From contig JAPXFQ010002711.1 of assembly GCA_028564705.1 (NCBI GenBank), positions 124,001 to 188,000 on the forward strand: 64,000 nt of DNA, written 5' to 3'. Shown piece by piece: positions 1 through 12,620 of the stretch (positions are counted from its first letter, which is position 1; each line of letters opens with the position of its first letter). This DNA is from Apricaphanius iberus. Lineage: Eukaryota; Chordata; Actinopteri; Cyprinodontiformes; Aphaniidae. The notes under the pieces were generated by a model. It made no database searches, was not told the origin of the DNA, and saw only the letters and a program-made list of their open reading frames with translations. The position numbers were made by a program, and so were the translations under genes.

Positions 1-3000
1 GGCTAAGAATAAGCGTAAATACAGTAAGATTGTTATTCACGCTGGCGGAAATGACACCCGGTTATGCCAATCAGAGGTCACTAAAATTAGTGTTGCTTCG
101 GTGTATAAGTTTGCTAAGAAAATGTCGGCTGTGTAATCTTTTCTGGACCCCTGCCCGATCGGACCAGTGACGACATGTTTAGCCGGATGTTGTCATTTCA
201 TCGATGGTTGTCTGAGTGGTGTCCAGCAAACAACGTGGGCTACATTGATAATTGGAAAACTTTTTGGGAAAAACCTGGTCTGATCCGGAGAGATGGCATC
301 CATCCCACTTGGGATGGAGCACCTCTTCTTTCTAGGAATCTGGATAAATTTATTGGTCCTTCAAAACACTGACAAACCAGGGTCCAGACCAGGAAGCAGA
401 GTCGTAGTTTAACCCACCTCTCTGCAGCTTCTGTACTGTTACATACTCAATACCCCATTGTCTTAATGGGGTATTGAGTGTCTTGCCCAAATAATAATAA
501 GATCCCTCTCCTCAAAGACTTTATTAGTAAATGACTTGATATGTGATAATACATTTGATGTAATTTGCCTATCAGAAAGCTGGCTGCAGCAGGAGGATTT
601 TGTAATTATAAATGAGTCAACTCCTACCAATTATCAAAATTTTCACATTCCTAGAAGTACTGGGCGAGGGGGAGGAGTTGCCATCTTTCATTCAGATTTG
701 CAAATTTGCCCTAGACCAATTATTAACTACAGGTCTTTTGAACATCTAATCCTTAGTTTTCCTCATCCAAACTGCAAAACATTAAAACCACTTCTGTTTG
801 TGGTTTTGTATCGTCCACCAGGCCCTTACTCTCAATTCTTGGACCAGATCTCAGATTTTTTTATCTGATTTAGTTTTAAACACTGATCACGTAATTATAG
901 TAGGGGATTTTAATATTCACGTGGACACTGAAAGTGATAGCTTAACTGCAGCCTTTATTATTATCTTAGACTCAATTAGCTTTACTCAGAAAGTGAAGGG
1001 ACCCACAAACTCTGGTCGGCACACTTTAGACATTGTAATGACATACGGCATTGAGTGTGATGAACTAATAGTCCTCCCACATAACCCAGTCCTATCTGAC
1101 CATTTTTTTATAACCTTTGAATTTACTTTACTCAACGTTCCCAAATCTGAAAGAAAATTTCATTACAGTTGAAATTTATCAGACAATGCTGTAACAAGTT
1201 TTAAAGAATCTGTTCCATTCTTGTTTCCGTATGTGTCTCAGAATACCACAGTGGATGGCAGTAATTCCAACACTAACCCTTCAGAAATTGATGTTCTGGT
1301 TCAAAGTATTACTTCCTCACCGCGTTTGGCACTAGACAGTGTAGCCCCCTTAAAAAAGAAGGTAATCAGCCATAGGAGATTGGCTCCCTGGTTTAGTGCA
1401 GAGTTGCGTACTTTAAAGCAGAATACTAGGAAACTGGAGAGAAATGGCGCTCTACACACTTAAATGATTTCTTTCTAACTTGGAACAATAGTCTACTACT
1501 TTATAAAAACGCCCTTCGAAAAGCTAGAACAGCATATTTCTCATCATTAATAGAGGTAAATAAAAACAATCCCAGGATTCTTTTTAGTACTGTTGCTAAA
1601 CTTACACAGAGCCATAGCTCTGTTGAGCCAACTATTCCCCCTTCTCTCAGTAGTGATGACTTTATGGGCTTCTTCATAAGTAAAATAAATTCTATAAAGA
1701 ATAAAATCATTGGCATTCTCCCAAACATGACTAACTCTCTCTCAGTAAATGAGGCAGCATCAGAGAGAACTGCAGAACCATGTTTATGTCTGTACCATTT
1801 TGATTCTGTTGAACTTTCAGAATTATCACAAATATTAGCTTCATCTAAACCCTCAACTTGTATGTTAGACCCAATACCAACCAAATTATTTAAGGAAGTG
1901 TTCCCTCTGGTTACTGGCCCTATTCTAGACATGATGAATCTATCTTTAATAAATGGATATGTGCCACAGGAATTTAAGGTTGCTGTAATTAGGCCTTTAC
2001 TTAAGAAACCCTCCCTGGATCAAGATGATTTAGCTAACTACAGACCTATATCTAACCTTCCTTTCTTATCCAAAATTCTTGAGAAAATAGTTGCTAATCA
2101 AGTATGTGAGCATCTAAACAGCAACAACCTGTTTGAGGAATTTCAGTCAGGTTTTAGAGCTCATCATAGCACTGAAACAGCACTGGTAAAAGTTACTAAT
2201 GATATTCTAATGGCCTCACACAATGGATTTGTGACTGTTCTGGTCTTGCTAGATCTCACTGCTGCTTTTGACACAGTCGATCATAATATTCTCTTAGAAA
2301 GGTTCGAACATGTAGGGATAAAGGGAACAGCACTAGGTTGGTTTAAATCATATCTGTCCAACAGATTCCAGTTTGTTCATGTCAATGATAAATCTTCTTC
2401 ACACTCAAGGGTTACTTGTGGAGTACCACAGGGTTCTGTGCTTGGACCGATTCTCTTTACTATATATATGCTTCCAATTGGTAAAATAATTAGACAACAT
2501 GGTATGAATTTCCACAGTTATCTCGATGATACACAATTATATTTATCCATAAAACCTGATGAAACCAATCAGCTAGGTAGATTACAAGCATGTCTGGAAG
2601 ACATAAAAACTTGTATGACTCTGAATTTTCTGCTCCTAAATTCAGACAAGACAGAGGTTGTTGTCTTTAAACCGGAACCTTGAAAAAGGAAACTGCTATG
2701 TCAATCACTTCATCTGGATGGCATTAATTTGGCCCCTGGTAATAATGTAAAGAACCTCAGTGTAATTTTTGACCAAGCCATGACATTTAAATCTCATATT
2801 AAACAGGTTTCTAGGATTTCTTTCTTTCACCTTCGGAATATTGCTAAAATTAGAAACATCCGGTCCAGGAGTGATGCAGAGAAACTAGTCCATGCATTTG
2901 TGACTTCGAGGCTGGACTACTGTAATTCCTTATTATCAGAAGTCCACAAAATGCAATCAAAAGCCTTCAGTTGATCCAAAATGCTGCAGCACGAGTTCTG

Positions 3001-3413
3001 ATGAACATTTTAAAGAGAGATCACATTTCTCCTTTTTTGGCTTCTCTCCTTTGGCTCCCTGTTAAATCCAGAATAGAGTTTAAGATCCTCCTCCTGACGT
3101 ATAAAGCCCTTAATAATCAAGCTCCATCGTACATCAGAGATCTGATTGTTCCATATGTTCCTAACAGAGCACTTGGTCCTCAGAATGCAGGTCTACTGGT
3201 AGTTCCTATGATTTCAAAAAGTAGAATAGGAGGCAGATCTTTTAGTTATCAGACTCCTCTCCTGTGGAACCAGCTCCCAGTTTTAGTTCGTGAGGCAGAT
3301 ACTCTGCCTGTTCTTAAGACTTGGCTTAAAACCTTCCTTTTTGATAAAGCTTATAGTTTCTTAAATAGACACTAGGCCTTTTAATCCCTCTCCCATTTCT
3401 AACAGTAATGTAT
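1..3413 (+). pseudogene. L2-clade LINE copy A, decayed, cut by window edge
   Basis: Remnant of a non-LTR retrotransposon of the same family as the intact copy at 51.9-57.2 kb. Nucleotides 1-372 keep the end of ORF1 with esterase blocks (HAGGND and DGIHPT). From about 530 to 1460 the apurinic endonuclease part of ORF2 is readable ([13 protein letters not shown]) in several broken frames. From 1664 to 2683 the reverse transcriptase is open ([18 protein letters not shown]). The catalytic box reads YLDD instead of the YADD of the intact copy. The C-terminal part continues at 2729-3375 across two more breaks. It cannot encode a working polyprotein. The upstream part lies outside the window. Confidence 0.9.
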
Positions 3414-3415
3414 TA

Positions 3416-3953
3416 CCGTATTTTTCTGATTATAAGTCGCTCCGGAGTATAAGTCGCGCCAGCCGAAAATGTATAACAAAGAAGGAAAAAAACACATATA
3501 AGTCGCACTGGAGTTTAAGTCTCATTTCTTGGGGAAATTTATTCGATAAAATCCATCCCAGCTGGGTAAAAAAACCACTCACTCAAACCGACCGCGGCTC
3601 CTCATGCAGCTGACTGGACACCTAGACAAATAGGAGGAGCCGCAGCACCGAAGCGAGCTGGTTGAAATATCCACGCACAGCTGCCAGGTGGCCTCTTTGC
3701 CGCTACCGATCGAAGCGTGAGTCCTCCGCTGACTTTGTAAAGAGAGAAGCTGTTCCTTCGTTCTAAAACGGTGCTGGACACTTTTTGAACTCCCCTCCTC
3801 GTAATCCCTGAATTCAATTGACGATCGAACTCTGCCTTTCCTTCGTTTTTTTTTTATGTGTTAATAATTTCACACATAAGTCACTCCTGAGTATAAGTCG
3901 CACCCCTGGCCAAACTATAAAAAAAACTGCGATTTATAATCTGAAAAATACGG
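3416..3953. mobile_element. MITE with CCGTATTTTTC termini
   Basis: The two ends are inverted copies: 3416 starts CCGTATTTTTCTGATTATAA and the right end, read on the minus strand, gives CCGTATTTTTCAGATTATAA. TTA borders on the left and TAA on the right fit a TA-centred target duplication. Subterminal AAGTCGC motifs recur near both ends. No coding capacity is seen. It interrupts the 3' part of LINE copy A, so it is younger than that copy. The superfamily is not assigned. Confidence 0.75.
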
Positions 3954-3955
3954 TA

Positions 3956-4335
3956 ATATACCAGAATAAAATGATTAGAGAATTGAACAAAGGTTGAATC
4001 ATGAATCAGGACAGAAAAAGATTTACACCAGGTTTTAAGGCTAGAAAGTGATGGACAAAGATAATGCCAGTCTTCGGAAGAGCGGGTCTTTATCTACTCC
4101 AGTTATATCACTTACCAATAATATTATCTCTCTAATACATAGATTCTGGAGAGGGCGCAGTCCTATGAGCAAGGAGAGATGCATAAGCACTACAATACTT
4201 ACCCACTTACTTACTTCTTTCCTCCTGTATTTCGAGGCAGGGAGTAGAGGGAGATGGAGTGTTCAGCCCGATCTGGCGAGGGGAGGATGCAGCTCTGTCT
4301 GGCAGCCCTATTCTAAACCAGTTTTTAGCTTTTGA
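3956..4335 (+). mobile_element. Probable 3' UTR remainder of LINE copy A
   Basis: This stretch follows the MITE directly and continues the strand and position expected for the 3' UTR of LINE copy A. It has no similarity I can see to the 3' UTR of the intact L2, so the assignment rests on position only. The open frame at 4048-4335 shows no recognisable domain. Confidence 0.35.
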
Positions 4336-5549
4336 TGAATACATTTTTTGCTTTTATTTTCATTTTAGATTATATCAGAATGCTACTTTATATGTTAATA
4401 AGCAATAATTTATCACATAATCACATCATTTATCCAGGGGAGGATGCCCCAGGATCTTCCTAAAAGATTTTAGTTGTCACCTATTTCATACCCTCGAAGT
4501 TTGCTGGTATGCATATATTACTACCTTGGGCTTCACATTATATGACAAAAATATTGTCATGATAATATGTGTGTTCAATATTCACATTGCAAAGGACTGT
4601 TTGGTGTTGATTAATGTATTCCAATGAGGGCAGGGTATGGTTTAGGTTTTATCTGATACCGGTGCCAAACACTTTTGAAACACTGCCTGTGCTTAAACTG
4701 TGCTCGAAATGGTGCTTAAAGAATAGAAAACATACAAACTTAATCCAAAAACCTTGTTATTTTTTTATTTTTTTTTAATGGGCTGTTAAACTATTAAAAA
4801 TGTTGATCTAATTAATCACAGGGTAGCTGTTAATCACCATTCCTAAATATGACCAAAAAACTACAATTTTCTGTGTAAATAAAGGACAAATCTAAATGCA
4901 GTTGCTCTTTTTTTAAACAAATATTGGAGAAATCAATAAATTTTTGTTTTGAGCTACACAATCACGTTCACAATGTGTGGTCTTATATGAAAAATAACAA
5001 ATAGAGGTAGAACTAACAAAATATATGATTAAAATTCTTGGGATTTTCCATTTTCCATAAATTATATGCCATCTCTAGCATCCTTTTGCATGCCCTAAAC
5101 TAATTCTCATTGGTCTGTGACCAGTGATGATGACGGGGTGCGCACCGCCCTCATTGTAGGCCTATTCTCATTGGTCTTAAAAGGACTGTGCTCAAAGAAA
5201 CTATTGTCTTTCCATGCCTATTGGGCGACGGGGACACTCAAATCTTTGCTAGCAAAATCTCCAAGTTCCAACCTGCAGGCCAGGGCTGGATCACTTTCCT
5301 AAACCTCCGGAGCATTATTTTGCCAAGCTGTGTAGCCGGGAAGTCTACTTGGCATCTGAGCTATATGAAGATAGCTCTCTAAAGACAGGATCGACTGAAG
5401 TAGCTGCCTGCATCTGAACGTGTTCTTTTAAAATCAGCTTTGCACTGCTGTCCCTCAACGGACTTTGGCCCGTTTGGATTGTTGTTCCTTCTACCTTCAT
5501 CGTTTGCCTTAGACTATCAATGTGGATGAAGTCACCAGTATGTTAAATG
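4336..5549. other. AT-rich non-coding stretch, nothing recognised
   Basis: No gene, splice-bounded exon or repeat boundary was recognised. Only A/T-rich sequence, homopolymer tracts and short chance open frames are seen. Confidence 0.5.
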
Positions 5550-5551
5550 TA

Positions 5552-6328
5552 CAGTTGTGACGACAAGTTTTGAAAATGACACAAATATTAGTTTTTCACC
5601 AAACTGTTGTTGGATTGTTGGAAGAAATTGCTGTTGGAGGGTGTTTTGGTACCATTCTTTATTCATGACTGTGATTTTGTGCAAATTTGTAAGTGAGCCC
5701 ACTCCCTTGAATGAGAAGCAACCCCACGCATACAAAGCAAATGCGGTCACACCTGCCTGCTGCCATTCCTGAGCAAGCGCTGCACTGGTGGCACTCCGAT
5801 CCCACAGATGAATCCTTTTTAGGAGATGATCCTGGTGCTTGCTGGACTTTCTTGGATGCCCTTAAGACTTCTTAACAAGAATTTAAGATTTTTCCTTGAA
5901 GTTCTTAATATTCCTATAAATTGTTGATTTAGGTGCAATCTTGGTAGCCACAATATCCTTGCCTGTGAAGCCATTTTTATGCAACGCAATGATGGCTGCA
6001 CGCGTTTCAATGATTTCAAGCATCACCCTCCTTTTAACATGTCAAGGCTGCCATTCTAACCCAATCAGTCTGACATAATGATCTCTAGCCTTGTGCTCGT
6101 CAACATTTTCACCTGAGTTAACAAGACGATTACTGAAGTGATCTCAGCAGGTCCTTTGACAGCAATGAAATGCAGTGGAATTTTCATGGCAAAGAAGGAC
6201 TATGCAATTCATCTGATCACTGTTCATACCATTCTGGAGTATATGCAAATTACATTTATAAAAACGTAAGTAGCAACTTTTCCAATTTCCGATATTTATG
6301 TAATTCTCAAAACTTTTGGCCACTACTG
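5552..6328. mobile_element. Tc1-like transposon remnant, internally deleted
   Basis: TA dinucleotides border an element whose ends match in inverted orientation (left CAGTTGTGACGACAAGTTTT, right on minus CAGTAGTGGCCAAAAGTTTT, then GA-rich AATGACACAAAT-type sequence). The minus strand keeps pieces of a Tc1 transposase: a helix-turn-helix segment near 5850-6020 and a catalytic-domain piece with WGCF and LPTIQQQFG near 5560-5750. Stops and frameshifts break it. The length of 777 bp is about half of a complete Tc1 element. Confidence 0.8.
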
Positions 6329-6330
6329 TA

Positions 6331-7701
6331 GTTTGTCTGGGTAGGGTTTAGGCTTCTGCAGAAGGTTTTAAAACATACGTTTAGACTTGTGTGAAATGGT
6401 TTAATTGATTCTTCTGTAATTGTTAAACCACCATTTGCTCATCTTTGGTAGCATTGCCGCATGCTAGTTTGAGCTGTTGTATGCTTCTTTATGTGTTCAT
6501 TGGTTCCTGCTAAAGCAGTATTATATCTCCTATCTTTTATTATCCTTTCATTTTGTTTGTATGGTGTGGTTGCATGTCTGTGTCCTGACTCCAGATCACC
6601 CCCCTTGCGGACTCTCTCCAACACACAGACACACAAACATCCTACTGATGCTCTGTAGCTGTTTTCCCTACTTCTGTTAGTGTTAGTTTTTTGGTTGCAT
6701 ACGTTATTCCTTTTATAAATAGTTTTTAGACTGCATGTTTTAGAGTAGATCAGCTGTTGTCACAGTGTTCATCTGTAAGATTAAACAATTATGTTAATAA
6801 ACCTTGTTAGATTTTAAAGAGAAGGTCCCCTGTTTTATTCAGTGTGTGTAGAATTATTGTCACTGCATCTGAGTTCACCCTTTAGAAAAGAGACTGAATT
6901 TGGCTTATGTCAACGTTCTCTTGGATTTTCAGGAGATGTGCCCCATTAGATTTAAGGAATAAATTAATCAACTGAATCGCATTAATAGCCGTGTCAATAT
7001 TAAGATATTATTCACAATTACTCTTGTCGACGTCAACCAGACAAATTGCATGCATATTGTGCAGTTCCACAAGTATAGCCACAACAAACTTAACATTTGG
7101 ATATCAGCAGTCTGTGTTAAACATGAATCAAATGTAATATACACTTAGTAATGAAATGTCACAACTTACCATTTTACCATAAGAAATCATTCAGAAGATA
7201 AAACCTTGGTTCATCACAACAGAAAATGAACAATCTCATTGTGAAAATGTACACAGCTAATTCCGCTAATAGTTCGCACTAATTTAAGTCCAAAAACATC
7301 CCTTTAACTGAATTATTTCGTATATTTAACGCAGCGGCATCTCATCATCATGTAGTGAAGGTATATAGTGCGCCAACATGCATAAATCAAAATAAATACG
7401 GAACATTTAATCTCTGCATCGCACAAAGTGAGCTGATATCCAAAGCGGACAGAAATTTCCCACACACAACTTATGAACGTATTATAATGTCAACAAAGCC
7501 AATACGGAAATAATAATATACTCTCATGTCATTTAGGATCACAAAAACATGCTGCGGCACAACAATCCGCAGTTTGGCTGGTTAGGAAGGAGAGCTGATG
7601 TGTTACTGGCGGAATTATAAAAAGGGTGGTATTCTTTGCAATCGTTTATTGCATTTAAAAAAAAGTGTTAATTCTAGGAGTTAATCGACCCACGTTGGTG
7701 C
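6331..7701. other. Non-coding stretch, probably old transposon interior
   Basis: No exon recognised. The stretch leads into a hAT-like terminus at 7702-7720, so part of it is probably the interior of that old element, but no matching left terminus was found. Confidence 0.35.
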
Positions 7702-7720
7702 GTTAATTTTGACAGCCCTA
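7702..7720. mobile_element. Solo hAT-type terminus
   Basis: The sequence GTTAATTTTGACAGCCCTA reads on the minus strand as TAGGGCTGTCAAAATTAAC, a terminus type common in fish non-autonomous hAT elements. The partner end was not found, so the element is either truncated or diverged. Confidence 0.45.
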
Positions 7721-8198
7721 ACTTTTTGACAGCTGTGTTTTTGTTAAAAGATGGCCTTTACTGCTGATATAGGGAATTGCTATTGGCTGATGGCATGCCC
7801 AGAATCCATAGTGCTTGACGTCTCTGGGGGGAAAAAAGAAACGAAATAAGGCAGCGAAATGTGTGCTCCTTTTCAGTCTGGTTAAAACCGTTTATGTCAG
7901 AACCTGTGCCATTATGGCACCGGATATCTGTTCCCATCCCTAAAGCAAAGTGGTATAATATTTGCATTTTTCAAACTGTTATAATGTGGAGCCAACTGAT
8001 CAGAATCTCACAACAGCAGATGCTAACACTGGACACAAGTCCACAAGGGTCAGAGTGATTGAAGCACGTATCGGAAAGGGAGGCAAGAAAAAAATCAACA
8101 TTTATTGCAACTGGTGTTGTCATCGCAATATTAATCAGTATTATGAGCATTGCAAATTTTTTAACATCTTGCTGCCCTGCATAAACATTTACATGTAG

Positions 8199-8456
8199 TG
8201 GGCGACTGTGGCTCAGTGGTAGAGTAGTTGGCTTCCAATCGGAGGGTCGTAGGTTCGATTCCAGCTTCCTCCTGTCACATGTCGATGTGCCCCTGGGCAA
8301 GGCACTTAACCCCCAAATTCTACATCGTCCTACCGAGCCATGTTGGGTGTCGGTGTATGAATGCGAGTGTGATTGGGTGAATGCGGCTTCAATGTAAAGC
8401 GCTTTGAGTGGTCAGTAAGACTAGAAAAGCGCTATATAAGTTCAGTCCATTTACCA
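8199..8456 (+). repeat. tRNA-derived SINE
   Basis: The head is tRNA-like: an A-box-like TGGCTCAGTGGTAGAG and a B box GGTTCGATTCC at about 8251-8261. The body has the teleost SINE phrases GGGCAAGGCACTTAACCCC, GTAAAGCGCTTTGAGTGGTC and AGCGCTATATAAG. Internal A and B boxes would serve as a Pol III promoter. The copy is nearly full length. Confidence 0.9.
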
Positions 8457-9563
8457 TGTACAACATCCTGTTGGGTATGCTATGCCCATCAGCCCCAGAA
8501 AAGCTTTTCATCAGCAAAAATTTCAAAGTGCTTTTACTAAAACAATGAAATACAAAAAGGATGGAAACAGTGCAACATGACTGTAAATATCTCAAGGATA
8601 ATACATAAAAAACATTTATTTGATGTCACAAATGGTGCAAAAATATCTGTGCATATCCCTGTCTTCAGCACTGCTGGTTAACTGCCTGCGGACAATGCAA
8701 AAACCTAGTGAGGTAAATATGCTTGTTTTCCTTGTCAAAGAATTTATAAGCTTCATCTGGAAGGAGTATTGTCCTTGTTTTTCTTGTTCTGATTCTGTTT
8801 GGCTTTTTCTTCATTTATTTAGTTTGAATGTGTCAAATTGCTCAAAAAGTTTTAAACTGCATCAAAGATTTTTTTCATTGAAACGCACATTTGCTGGAGG
8901 GTTTTTTTTTATTGAATGCGCCACAGGTGTGAAATGCATTGAGCGCAGCAAAGACAGTTCTGCCTTTATGCTTTGTGAAGGGGAGACGGTGTTCTAATTA
9001 CAACAGAAGCATTAAACATTGTACGGACACTCTGTAAATACGTTCTCAGCACTCTGAACCCATTTAAAGTAGTGCTAAATAGCGACTACTCTGGCTTCAT
9101 CTGTCTCTATGCTGCTGTTTACTTCCGGATTGAATGCACAAGCGGAGTTCTTGGAGTGAGAACGGGAGGTGTTGCAAGGTGAAATAAGGGGAAAGGAAGG
9201 CGGAGCGGCGGGAGGGAAAAAAACTAACCAGTCTATTTATATTGATATAAATGATATTGGGTCATTCTTAAATAAATCACCACTGCACTTGGAGGCACTC
9301 TAAGGAAAAAAGTAAAAGCTTTGCTTGCAGCTGCAAGGAGTCTGGGTGGGTCTTTAAAAACAGCATTACTTATTTTTTCCTTGGGGTACATCCTTTGGCT
9401 TTACCTCACAGCCAAAAAATACACCCCTAAAAAAATTATTTTAATATGAAATGTGATCAAATGTGACAGGCTCAGCACATCTTTGATAAATTTGTCAATT
9501 TGCCCAATCTTATAAGCAGCAGAACTGACATCGATTTATCTAAAACAGAAACTGATTACTATG
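8457..9563. other. Non-coding stretch, nothing assigned
   Basis: An open frame spans 8620-8997, but it shows no domain and has low-complexity T-rich codons. A short acceptor-to-donor interval (about 8655-8703) exists, but its translation does not match the tetraspanin gene downstream, so I do not call it an exon. Confidence 0.4.
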
Positions 9564-10203
9564 GGGAGCCTAAGTCCCTTCCCTTTCCGGTCGGCCCATG
9601 GATCCCCTGGCCAAAAAAAAAAAAAGAATGGAAGTCAATGGAGCAATAAGTTATTTTCTGGTCCACTTTGTTTTATGTCCTGAATCACACATAGATTGTA
9701 CCTCAATTTAAATAATTAATGATGTTTGTCTTGACTGTGTTTGTCAATTGGTTTGGGATTAATTTGATTCTACAAATTTGCAGTTAAAATGCCTACAAAT
9801 CAGAAGTCACATATATGATGTCTGGAGCGAACACTGGCTCTCACTTAACCAACTGTTTCTTCCCCAGCATAACTGCCATTTTCCACACGGCCATATTTGT
9901 AGTGGTTTTCTCCACTTTTAATGCTCCTTCTTTCATCCTGGAGGCTACAACCCTTTGTCTTCTTCTTCTTGAGTTGTATTCCGCTAAGTGTTTTTACACA
10001 AAACCCAATCTAACGCCGGTCAAAATCAGCGTTTCCTCTGCATCTACATGTGTCTTGTAAATTCGCAGACATTATATGTTTGATCCATGGCACATATCAT
10101 ACAGGATCAGAAAATAACTTTTATCGCTCCATTGACTCTGATTCATTTTTTTGGCAGTAGGGGACCCATGGACTGGAAGCAGAAGAGTTTGACTTAGGCT
10201 CCC
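9564..10203. mobile_element. Palindromic element, copy 1 (GGGAGCCTAAGTC ends)
   Basis: The first and last ~90 bp are imperfect inverted copies: both ends read GGGAGCCTAAGTC inward, followed by CCCATGG and a CAATGGAG..AAGTTATTTTCTG block. A second copy lies at 58.9-59.7 kb in the same orientation. No target duplication is clear and no transposase is encoded. It is a non-autonomous DNA element of unknown superfamily. Confidence 0.7.
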
Positions 10204-10932
10204 AATAAATTCTATTTCCTGTCACAAGCAGAATATTAGAAACCAGGGTAAATTGTGTTTCTTAATTAAAATGGGTAACTCTAATAAGGTATTCTTGACA
10301 TCAAGAGTGGGGATCATACCAAACTCTAGAGACTACAGCATATTTGTCTCTCACACCATTTGTATTGTTTTTTTTCTTTTAACTCTGTGGGTTCAGTTAA
10401 ATTGGTACACAAGCTGGCTGTAACTAAAAGCCAATGTGATTGTTATGAAGTTCCTTAAATCAAACTGAGACTAAATTTATTTGCATTGCTGCCTGGCTTA
10501 GACCAGAACCACCTCAGTTTGCTGAGACATCTGAGCTACACAAAGAGATTAGCCTGTTTCTGCCAGATAATAACCCAGTATTGATACGTGTTCATGAGGT
10601 CATATCACATTGTCATGAAGCTTCAGCAAACAGCCACCTTTTTTGCTTATCTAATATCCTGCTGAAAGATAGACATCCAGAGACCATTCAAGCCAGAACA
10701 GAAAAATATGGTGCTTTATCAAATCAAGCAGAGACTCGTTATCTGTACATTAGAGCTGTGAATGACTTCACAATGATAACGTATTTCTTGGCTAAAAGGA
10801 TATATGCTACTTTTTGAAGCGATTTGACCTCCCAGAAATGGGTAGGGAACAAACCTTAAGAGGGAAAGGCTAAGTTGAAGATACGAGAGAAAACAAACCA
10901 AAGTATGCAAAGTGAGAACTATGCAACCACAA

Positions 10933-10935
<3 letters not shown>
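10204..10935. other. Non-coding stretch, nothing recognised
   Basis: No exon or element boundary was recognised. The frame at 10581-10817 has no visible domain. Confidence 0.4.

Positions 10936-10986
<51 letters not shown>
10936..10986. repeat. (TA)n microsatellite, left of Tc1 element
   Basis: About 25 TA units lie immediately outside the left end of the Tc1 element. The same motif continues at the other end (12579-12619). Confidence 0.95.
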
Positions 10987-10989
<3 letters not shown>

Positions 10990-12575
10990 TACCGTTCAAA
11001 AGTTTGGGGTCACCCAAACAATTTTGTGTTTTCCATGAAAAGTCACACTTATTCACCACCATACGTTGTGAAATGAATAAAAAATAGAGTCAAGACATTG
11101 ACAAGGTTAGAAATAATGATTTTTATTTGAAATAAGATTGTTTTTACATCAAACTTTGCTTTCATCAAAGAATCCTCCATTTGCAGCAATTACAGCATTG
11201 CAGACCTTTGGAATTCTAGCTGTTAATTTGTTGAGGTAATCTGGAGAAATTGCACCCCACGCTTCTAGAAGCAGCTCCCACAATTTGGATTGGTTGGATG
11301 GGCACTTCTTGCGTACCATACGTTCAAGCTGCTCCCACAACAGCTCAACGGGGTTCAAATCTGGTCACTGCGCTGGCTGCCTGCTTCTTCTCTAAATAGT
11401 TCTTGCACAATTTCGAGGTGTGTTTTGGGTCATTGTCCTGTTGTAGGATGAAATTGGCTCCAATCAAGGGCTGTCCACTGGGTATGGCATGGCGTTGCAA
11501 AATGGAGTGATAGCCTTCCTTATTCAGAATCCCTTTTACCCTGTACAAATCTCCCACCTTACCAGCACCAAAGCAACCCCAGACCATCACATTACCTCCA
11601 TCATGCTTAACAGATGGCGTCAGGCATTCTTCCAGCATCTTTTCAGTTGTTCTGCATCTCACAAACGTTCTTCTTTGTGATCCAAACACCTCAAACTTGG
11701 ATTCATCCGTCCACAGCACTTTTTTCCAGTCTTCCTCTGTCCAATGTCTGTGTTCTTTTGCCCATCTTAATCTTTTTCTTTTATTGGCCAGTCTCAGATA
11801 TGGCTTTTTCTTTGCCACTCTGCCCTGAAGCCCAGAATCCCGCAGCCGCCTCTTCACTGTAGATGTTGACACTGGTATTTTGCGGGTACTATTTAATGAA
11901 GATGCCAGTTGGGGACCTGTGAGGCGTCTGTTTCTCAAACTAGAGACTCTAATGTACTTATCTTCTTGCTCAGTTGTGCAACGCGGCCTCCCACTTCTTT
12001 TTCTACTCTGGTTAGAGCCTGTTTGTGCTGTCCTCTGAAGGGAGTAGTACACACCGTTGTAGGAAATCTTCAATTTCTTAGCAATTTCTCGCATGGAATA
12101 GCCTTCATTTCTAAGAACAAGAATAGACTGTCGAGTTTCAGATGAAAGTTCTCTTTTTCTGGCCATTTTGAGCGTTTAATTGACCCCACAAATGTGATGC
12201 TCCAGAAACTCAATCTGCTCAAAGGAAGGTCAGTTTTGTAGCTTCTGTACCGAGCTAAACTGTTTTCAGATGTGTGAACATGATTGCACAAGGGTTTTCT
12301 AATCATCAATTAGCCTTCTGAGCCAATGAGCAAACACATTGTACCATTAGAACACTGGAGTGATAGTTGCTGGAAATGGGCCTCTATACACCTATGTAGA
12401 TATTGCACCAAAAACCAGACATTTGCAGCTAGAATAGTCATTTACCACATTAGCAATGTCTAGTGTGTGTTTCTTTAAAGTTAAGACTAGTTTAAAGTTA
12501 TCTTCATTGAAAAGTACAGTGCTTTTCCTTCAAAAATAAGGACCTTTCAATGTGACCCCAAACTTTTGAACGGTA

Positions 12576-12578
<3 letters not shown>
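10987..12578 (-). mobile_element. Tc1/mariner transposon, near full length
   Basis: Terminal inverted repeats start CACTACCGTTCAAAAGTTTG at the left and read the same on the minus strand at the right. TA duplicates flank both ends. The length of 1592 bp is normal for Tc1. The transposase gene on the minus strand is broken (separate entry). A copy of the right terminus is also found at 59.8-59.9 kb. Confidence 0.95.
11149..12166 (-). pseudogene. Tc1 transposase, broken
   Basis: The N-terminal part (start at 12166) has the paired helix-turn-helix DNA-binding domain with a GRPR hook (SGRPRCTTEQ) and then the DDE catalytic domain: first Asp in WTDESKFEVFG, second in QQDNDPKHTS, and the final Glu in NPVELLWEQL, which is in another frame at 11149-11358. 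Near 11345-11370 about 20 bases are missing compared with the usual spacing, and the codon before PDLNP is a stop (TGA). Intact members are about 340 residues. This one yields 273 residues and then a frame change. It could still serve as a substrate for a transposase supplied in trans. Confidence 0.93.

Positions 12579-12619
<41 letters not shown>
12579..12619. repeat. (TA)n microsatellite, right of Tc1 element
   Basis: About 19 TA units directly abut the right terminus of the Tc1 element, mirroring the left flank. Confidence 0.95.

Positions 12620-12620
<1 letters not shown>

Noticed and set aside
8620..8997. 125-codon frame as an upstream tetraspanin exon
   Set aside because: Translation lacks the CCG motif and any transmembrane pattern of the family; the region is T-rich non-coding DNA.
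10875..11087. Frame with a long Tyr-Ile repeat
   Set aside because: It is a translation of the (TA)n microsatellite.
11489..12145. Plus-strand frames over the Tc1 element
   Set aside because: Shadows of the transposase, which is on the minus strand.
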